From NCBI GenBank assembly GCA_003427395.1, contig BFEA01000402.1, forward strand, positions 214,571-248,917: a stretch of 34,347 nt of DNA. The letters run 5' to 3'. The notes beneath the pieces are model-generated. The model was given only the letters and a program-made list of their open reading frames with translations, ran no database searches and was not told the origin of the DNA. The stretch's first letter is position 1; every line of letters starts with the position of its first letter. Positions 28,630 through 34,347 of the stretch are shown in pieces. The position numbers were made by a program, and so were the translations under genes. Source of the DNA: Chara braunii (Eukaryota > Streptophyta > Charophyceae > Charales > Characeae).

Positions 28630-29309
28630 AAAGCATAAGTTTGTGTGTGCTTATCTGATTGAATGGTTACATATAGTGGTACGAGTTCGTTTGTGTTTCC
28701 ATGAAAATCTCAAAAACAGCATGCCTCATCCCTGGCTATTGTAGTTGATCTGTTTTTTCCACAGTCATCTGTCCAGGTTACTCTGGGGCTTAATCTGCGC
28801 ACGACTGAGAGTCAGCGTCCATGGATTAAGTGAAAATAGCCCGACCAAATCTCATGAGAAATGTTAATGGCTCTCTACTTCCAATCCTGTCTCTGCAAGC
28901 TCCAGTCTGAACGGTGGGAGAGGTGCGATAATAATGGAGAACTGAGACAGGGTGAGGATGACCTATGCTCTTCGTTTGAATAAGAGAGGTGAAGGGAGTC
29001 TGCATGTGTACTTCCTAAAACAAAGAACTGTGGACTGTACTATCGTGCACCGAAAGAGTTAAAGCACAAGCTTGAGCAAAGTCTCGAAACCACAGTCATT
29101 CATAGCCTGGGTATACAGTATTTCTGGTCGAGTGATGCAAAAGGGGACACATGTATTCCTGCCTCAAGTCTGCTTATACCCTTTGAAAACGGGTTATTGT
29201 CGAGATAACTTCGACTCTAGTACGCGATTGTTGCCAGGGTCAGTATCCAGTCCTTTTTCCCTGACGAAATCTGTAACTATACTCTAAGCTACAGGGTATC
29301 AGAGAAATC
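28630..29309. other. Leader region before the 29.3 kb ORF
   Basis: No gene is supported. GGGTATCAGAG at 29294-29304 resembles the initiator-tRNA-Met primer-binding site of LTR retrotransposons, with one mismatch at the first base, just before ATG 29310. I could not find a repeated LTR on either side, so this stays a weak hint. Confidence 0.3.
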
Positions 29310-29585
29310 ATGAAAAGGGGCGAGATTCTCGGAATAAAGGGTATTTCAAAAAGGAATAAAGAGGGGGAATGGATTGAAGAAGCGTGTCGAGATATGGAAA
29401 TGCATAAGCAGATTCAGAGAGAACAGGCAATCAAGATGCTCAGGGAGGAAAAGTATATCGAATATGTACTCTATTTCTACGACCATTGTGGGAAGCTACA
29501 TAGCACCAGTTCATCATTGGAAACAGCGGAGCAGGCCAGAGCAAGAGTTTTGTTGAGCGCAGGTGTGTCGGGTTTCCACTCTTGA
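29310..29585 (+). CDS. Small paralogous protein P1
   Basis: ATG 29310, 91 residues. After a basic N-terminus, residues 19-80 align without gaps to P2 at 30542: both have E.W or EW, E.A, a helical stretch ending R....IEY..Y..D.....L..T, then E-x-A and Val. Identical anchors include IEY, Tyr, Asp, Leu and Thr. The pattern suggests a helix followed by two or three strands and a short helix, a small ferredoxin-like or similar fold (inference). No signal peptide or membrane segment. Unknown family. A Gln/Asn-rich region separates it from P2. Confidence 0.55.
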   Translation: MKRGEILGIKGISKRNKEGEWIEEACRDMEMHKQIQREQAIKMLREEKYIEYVLYFYDHCGKLHSTSSSLETAEQARARVLLSAGVSGFHS

Positions 29586-29932
29586 AAGCCTTTACATGCC
29601 TCCCGATTAGCAAGAATCAATCGACAATCTGTAGTTTACTTAAAAGGTCAGTGTTCAACAATTGATTGTTTACGGTGACACTCAGTCATTAACATTGCTG
29701 GAGGTCCCAGTCCGAGATCATTCAACCTTTAGCTACTAATTTTGACACAGGGGCTCTGAGTCAGAACAGAGTTCTTATCAAAGACATGTTAAGTCAGTAC
29801 CGACCAGACCTAGTTTTTGCAGGAAGACACAGGTTTAGTCCCAACGATCAGTGCGGATCTCAATCAGTCCCCAGCTAGTAAACTCAACAGCGTTTATCCC
29901 TAAGTCAATGATCCCAGCAACATTTGGTTTTC

Positions 29933-30040
29933 AAAATCAGCATCCTGGGAAAAGTGTTCAGAATCAGAATTTGCATCCAAGGAACAGTGTTCAGAATCAG
30001 AATCTGCATCCGAGAAACAGCGTTCAGAATCAGAATCAGC
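29933..30040 (+). repeat. 33-base repeat encoding NQNLHPRNSVQ
   Basis: Three units of 33 bases in a frame open from 29851 to 30069 (NQHPGKSVQ, then NQNLHPRNSVQ twice, then NQNQQ). The period is a multiple of three and the copies differ by only a few bases. It may be part of a Gln/Asn-rich protein whose frame is lost downstream. Confidence 0.7.
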
Positions 30041-30541
30041 AATCAATTTTCAAAACGGCAATCAGTTAGTGGCATCAAGTTCTCAGACGACATTCAGGAA
30101 ACACCAACCACTCAAGTAGTTAGAAACAACATTTCAGGGCGGCAGTCCCAGTGACATCAGTCAAATTGGAAAACCGAACAGCAGACAAACAACAACCGAA
30201 GAACAACTACCAGAAAACAACAACCGGGGAACAGCTATCGGAGAACGACAACCAGTCAGTTTTCAGAATAGCAATCAGCCAGTAGTTGGAAACAACCCTT
30301 TGGAGCGGTAATCTAAGTAGTAGCAGTCAATTGGTAGCCAAACAGCGAGCGAACGATAATGGAGGACAACATCCAAAGAGCGCCAACTGGAGAACGGCAA
30401 CTAGGAACAGCAACAAGAAACGGCAATCTGAAACAACTATTCGAAACAGCAATCTACCTAATAACCTTTTCACACTTAGATCATCCAAAAGTCACCCGTC
30501 TCGAGTTGGGTGAACTGATGTAACGAGAGTTCGGCGAGAAT
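30041..30541 (+). other. Gln/Asn/Ser-rich low-complexity DNA
   Basis: Rich in CAA, AAC, CAG and GGCAATC-like motifs. All three forward frames give short Gln/Asn/Arg/Thr-rich peptides with no long ORF. It is probably a decayed or non-coding extension of the repeat region between P1 and P2. Confidence 0.4.
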
Positions 30542-30796
30542 ATGGACAGCAGCAACACAGTTAGAGTCTCCTGCTCGCTGTATCAGAACACTGCAGAGAC
30601 CTGGAGGGAGAGTGCAGTTGAGGAATACAATCTGCAGACTACTATGATGATGGAACATGCACTGACCCTCGTGAGGAATCATACAAAAATCGAGTACACA
30701 TATTACTTGCATGATAAGAACGACAGACTATGTGCCACCATAACTTATGTGGGTACTATTGAGGAAGCAAAGAGGACTGTTGGCAGCCACCAGTGA
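30542..30796 (+). CDS. Small paralogous protein P2
   Basis: ATG 30542, 84 residues to TGA 30796. It is a gap-free homologue of P1 over about 62 residues (ETWRESAVEEYNLQ, EHALTLVRNHTKIEY, YYLHDKNDRLCATI, GTIEEAKRTV). The last bases overlap GTG of the next open frame as GTGA, a spacing typical of coupled translation in prokaryotes and viruses, although the better ATG of that frame is 126 bases later. Function unknown. Confidence 0.55.
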   Translation: MDSSNTVRVSCSLYQNTAETWRESAVEEYNLQTTMMMEHALTLVRNHTKIEYTYYLHDKNDRLCATITYVGTIEEAKRTVGSHQ

Positions 30797-30921
30797 GCGT
30801 TTTGTCTCTGAACAAGAATAACTCACTTATCCGGACATTCAACCATCAATTCAGCAACCAGTTTAGTAATCAGATCGGCGATAAAGTCATAAAAAGTCAA
30901 CAAACAGCAGGCACCACACCC

Positions 30922-31455
30922 ATGAGTAAAGTCGAATTCTTTCGAGTCAGCGAGTCGATGCTGGCCAATCTCAATCGGATTTCATGCAAGGAGGCATTCC
31001 GCTATCAGTCTGATAGTGCCATTGGTTTCAGACAGGGAGGTCTGTCAATCTTCGTTGTCCAAACCAGTTTTGTTGATGGCACTATCCACGATCTGAGGCC
31101 TTACCTGAAGAAGGGCAAGGAGGCTCATAAACTTTTCGATCCAGTCTTGATCTCAGCCACCGAATACCTTGAGCAGAGAAAGAGGGAGCTCGATGAGAGT
31201 GGCACTACGTTGATCCGCAGCTTCGGGCGAATGTTTTATACTGACTATCATAGGCCTCCCGTTCCTCCTCTTCTCACAGATGGTACGAGTTGGCTGGATG
31301 TGATTGGTTTGGCAAAGAGGTATATCTCTCCGGCAGCGATCGACGTTGAGGTGCTGACCGAGCCCACCGAGTATCCCTACCTCAGACGAGGAGTCTTTTG
31401 CCTCAATCTCAGATTGTACGTGGGCATGGGTCATGGCATCAGAGAAGATCAGTGA
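30922..31455 (+). CDS. Unknown 177-residue protein P3
   Basis: ATG 30922 (MSKVEFFRVSESMLANLNRI), 177 residues to TGA 31455. The same frame is open from 30793 with a Gln/Asn-rich lead (NHQFSNQFSNQIGDK), so a longer form of 220 residues starting at GTG is possible. The body looks globular: GFRQGGLSIFVVQTSFVDG, DLRPYLKKGKEAHKLFDPVL, EYLEQRKRELDESGTTLI, WLDVIGLAKRYI, GVFCLNLRLYVGMGHG. No known motif. Good residue balance and intact length make it one of the best-preserved genes in the window. It follows P2 closely and may belong to the same unit. Confidence 0.6.
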   Translation: MSKVEFFRVSESMLANLNRISCKEAFRYQSDSAIGFRQGGLSIFVVQTSFVDGTIHDLRPYLKKGKEAHKLFDPVLISATEYLEQRKRELDESGTTLIRSFGRMFYTDYHRPPVPPLLTDGTSWLDVIGLAKRYISPAAIDVEVLTEPTEYPYLRRGVFCLNLRLYVGMGHGIREDQ

Positions 31456-32392
31456 AAAGAGATTGAGAGAGACTGACCAGAGGGATGAGTGAGGACTCTT
31501 GAGAGGTGCTGACCATGCTCGTTTATGTGTACTTTCCGAGATTAGTATGATTTCTCATTCATCCTTCATTCATCTGATCTAGTTCTTGCTCGAGTCAGTC
31601 AGTCTCGCTTTTTTTTTGCATTGTCATGCTTGATGTTTGCACTCTTTGACGATTTTGTCACAATTCTCAAAATCAGATTAACATAAATGATGCATGCATA
31701 GCACCCCATAATTTTATGATTATTATTTGCATAAATAATTCTCTGCTGTTCCGAATCAAAATAAAAGATTCCTAAGACCGGGGACCGGCGAAGACCGCAA
31801 TTCAAGGGTCTCGCTCGAAGCCGGACGCACACAACAGGAAGGGATTTGCATTATTTATTGCAAGCACATAATTAAATCCTGCGTGACAGCCTGTTGACTT
31901 TCTGGTCGCCCGAAGTGACCGGACTACAACAAGTGCGACAACGTCAACACTTTCGTACGTACACACGCTAATCCACTCCGGAACGGCTTCTAAGCTCATG
32001 AAATATAATCAAAGGAAGATTCCCTAAGTCCCTATTTCCTTTTGGCCACTCGAGAGACCACCTCTATCCCGCAAGGAGAAGAAGCCTGTGAGCTCAGAAG
32101 GATCAAATGGACCAGAGAAGGAACGCCGTCTCACTCGGCTACCTTCCTGTCCTCCCCCGATGAGAGACTCCTCCCCACTCCCGGCCTAGAGACTAGCCAC
32201 GGACACAGGTTATCCCCGAGGAAGGGTGGCAACCCCCTTCCCGGAGTTGGACCGAAGTCACACACCCGGGTCCTATGTCCCCCACTGAACCGACCTATAG
32301 TCCTAAGTTAGCCAATCCGGTACCACCTCAAGCGTGGAAGTACCCGGGTCCCAAGAGAAGACCCACCTATTTATCAGAAATCACTAGCCTAT
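31456..32392. other. Intergenic, AT-rich then GC-rich
   Basis: 31590-31780 is AT-rich with AAAATAAAAG near 31760, which could act as a polyadenylation signal for P3. 32040-32390 is pyrimidine-rich. The 32042-32311 ORF (+, 89 residues) has no recognisable feature and I do not support it. Confidence 0.35.
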
Positions 32393-33130
32393 CTATTCCC
32401 TCCCCATTCTCCTCATCGTGAACTCTTCACACTCCGTTCCCTCCTTCCTTTTCCGCCTCCCGCTGCCTCTTTTCTCTCTTGGAATCACTGGAAAATCGGG
32501 AAGTAAAAAAAAAATGGGGTGGGAAAAGCGGAGCTTTATGAAGAGGCTCTCAGGTTGAGTTGACAAACAAACGTACCTCGTGTCTTCAATACTCATTATC
32601 ATAATTCCAATAATCCCCGAGGTCGGAGTCCGAGAAATCAGCAAGACACCGGTCCAATAGGAATCGACCTCCGACCCCTCGTCTATGGTTCCCCAAGTAT
32701 CCCTTTCTTCTCTAACCCCCTCGCTAGCAGTTATGGGTGTGTCTCTCTCTCCCCCTCGCCCCGGTACCCGTAACACCACTCTCCTCTCCCCCAAGTCCCG
32801 AACCAGTCCCGTTTGAGTGTCCCGCTCCCTTGCAGGAGTTGGTCCCGTCGTTAGCCCTCGCGGGTCGAGAACCGAAGCCCCTAACCCCTCTCTAGACACC
32901 CTCGCTCGAGCGGGACTTTGCCCCCGGGTAGGAGCCCTCCACAACCCGTGTCGATCAAGAATATTTGGCGACCCCCTTGGGTCCCAAGTAGACAGCGCCC
33001 CCGGATCCTCTCGACCCCCTCTCTCCTCTCTCCCCCTCTCCCTCTCTTTCCCTTCCCCTCGAGCAAACCCCCTTACACTATTTTCCCGGACTGTTCTTCT
33101 TCCCGCCCTTTCGTTGTTCTTCACCCTCAT
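32393..33130 (-). CDS. Possible Arg-rich ORF, weak
   Basis: A 245-residue open frame, Arg/Gly/Glu-rich in the first 150 residues (GKERERGREERGGRED, a CT-rich tract on the + strand) and more protein-like in the middle (SYWTGVLLISRTPTSGIIGI). Length may be inflated by the purine-rich composition. It shares the strand bias of the 20.9-26.2 kb cluster but I cannot align it to alpha, beta or X. Confidence 0.2.
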   Translation of the reverse strand: MRVKNNERAGRRTVRENSVRGFARGEGKERERGREERGGREDPGALSTWDPRGSPNILDRHGLWRAPTRGQSPARARVSREGLGASVLDPRGLTTGPTPARERDTQTGLVRDLGERRVVLRVPGRGGERDTPITASEGVREERDTWGTIDEGSEVDSYWTGVLLISRTPTSGIIGIMIMSIEDTRYVCLSTQPESLFIKLRFSHPIFFLLPDFPVIPREKRGSGRRKRKEGTECEEFTMRRMGRE

Positions 33131-34150
33131 TCAGCCCCCTCAAGCAAACTATGCACCCTCTTACTTTTTAATTTTTTTTTTAAGAAATAAACACTTGCGA
33201 AAATCAAGCACACACAAAAAAAAAAGAATTGACCTGTTTACCCTTCGAAGGCCGGAAGAGGGAGCCGAGATCGCAAGCGGGCCGGAGCGGACCTGCAAAA
33301 AGCCAAGGAGACAAGCCCAACACCCAAAACACAGCGTCGATAACCCCTCCAAAAAAAACAAGCCCTCAGAAGTCCCCCTTTTGCTGCTGCCCGACTGAAA
33401 TTGGCACTAGGAACCCGCCTCGTGGTCCGAAGAAAGAAAAAGCACTACCGTGTTGAAGAATCGTCGAAGAAGATGCCGCCGGCCTGACAGAACCGGGGCT
33501 GAAGAAAGGTCGTTGAAGAAGCGGATGCCTGAAACTGGTGAAGAAGAGCCCTGCCACTGCCTGTCACGCCAGTCCTCCCTTACCCCGTAGTCGCTGAGCC
33601 GGCCACGGCCGTGGGAGAAGTGCTCATCCCTGGCAACGGCGCCACTCTGTCGGGGTAACCACCCTCCTACTAGAAACTCCCCCTTAGCGGCTTCTTCCCC
33701 CACATTCTAGCAGTCCCCTCTCGCGACCTCCCCCTCTTGTTTTTGTTCGAACCCTCGGCCTCACAATAGGCTAAGGCATAAGCTGGCAAAGCAGCTCACT
33801 TGTTTGGCCTGATAGCACTTAAAGGGAGCCGGACCCGCTGCGGGGTACTAGAAAAGCGTGGCATGGTCGGTCTTCCGTAAACGGAGACGAAAGACTAGAG
33901 GGGTTAATCGAACCCCTGAAGCATGGGTCTGACCACCCCTTCTAGAGCATAGGGAGGAGCTTCATTAACTGCATCGTACTCAAAGTCTGGTCTGATTGGC
34001 AGGAGATACACGCAGAGCCAGAAGTAAAGAGTCCTAGAAACGAAACATTTCTCAGAGGCGCCGGAATATGAATCCAGACTGACAGACCACACACCCTTTG
34101 ATAGCTACCCGTAACTTGTGGATAGATGATTGATACCGACAACAAATTTT
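33131..34150. other. No recognised gene
   Basis: AT-rich at 33165-33230, otherwise mixed composition. Short ORFs on both strands have no recognisable features. An inverted pair GAGGGGTTAATCGAACCCC near 33897 forms a small hairpin. Confidence 0.35.
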
Positions 34151-34224
34151 GAGATGGAGATGCACACTGTGGGGAGCTTGCCCCGAAGCGATAACTCAGA
34201 CCTTTCGGACTTCATGACCCATAG

Positions 34225-34347
34225 ACGGACAACAGTTTTGCCGATGACGAGCTCGATGAAATAATAAAGGAAACTGAACTTTTGCAGCCTGGCCCCGAAA
34301 CCCTGGGGGACGAGCTTGACAAGATCAGATTGCTCTCAACTTCTATC
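34225..34347 (+). CDS. Coding-like fragment running off the right edge
   Basis: An open frame of 41 codons (DNSFADDELDEIIKETELLQ ... LGDELDKIRLLS) reaches the window end without a stop. Just upstream, in another frame, ATG 34154 gives MEMHTVGSLPRSDNSDLSDF with a similar Asp/Ser/Leu content, so a frameshift near 34222 may separate two parts of one gene. Confidence 0.3.

Noticed and set aside
29294-29304. Initiator-tRNA primer-binding site of an LTR retrotransposon
   Set aside because: One mismatch at the key first base, no LTR pair, no protease, reverse transcriptase or integrase found.
33895-33925. T-arm of a tRNA on the minus strand (GGGGTTCGATTAACCCC)
   Set aside because: The loop is one base too long for a T-arm and I found no matching acceptor, D-arm or anticodon arm.

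Overview
This window looks like repeat-rich eukaryotic nuclear DNA from a lineage I cannot name. The evidence is a decayed Helitron, a decayed Plavaka-like (CACTA superfamily) transposase, long CT/GA, TTC, TATC and TA microsatellites, and no rRNA, tRNA or conserved housekeeping gene. Most reading frames in the first 20 kb are broken transposon genes on the + strand.

Layout. 0.1-1.6 kb: a frameshifted protein of unknown function with a zinc-knuckle-like motif. 1.6-3.66 kb: AT-rich non-coding DNA. 3.67-12.6 kb: a Helitron. Its Rep (HUH) and Pif1-type helicase gene (3667-9464) is split by at least five frameshifts and nine in-frame stops. An unidentified second ORF follows (9644-11487), then CT-rich DNA and a textbook 3' end (GC hairpin, then CTAG at 12598-12601, then T). 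A weaker copy of that end lies about 260 bases upstream. 12.74-20.3 kb: a Plavaka-like element with a CACTA start near 12743 and TAGTG ends at 19980, 20147 and 20315. It has a broken transposase (13408-16257), a charged ORF plus a second broken ORF (17714-19589), and five copies of a 72-bp foldback repeat facing inward from both sides.

20.9-26.2 kb, minus strand: the most unusual part. More than ten short, tightly packed or overlapping ORFs read leftwards from about 26.17 kb with gaps of only a few bases, like an operon or a compact virus or plasmid. They include a tandem pair of paralogues (called X here) and up to five repeats of a two-part unit (alpha then beta). I recognise none of these families. 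Several in-frame TGA codons interrupt them, and one lies exactly where its paralogue has Trp.

26.2-34.35 kb: mixed GC-rich and AT-rich DNA with minisatellites. A small + strand cluster (29.3-31.5 kb) holds two paralogous proteins of about 85-90 residues that align without gaps, and a 177-residue protein whose open frame overlaps the second by GTGA. A coding-like fragment runs off the right edge.

Two transposons with known enzymatic roles (rolling-circle Helitron, cut-and-paste Plavaka) are therefore present as inactive copies. The minus-strand cluster and the 29-31 kb cluster are the candidates for something undescribed. Family assignments come from motifs read by eye; no database search was run.
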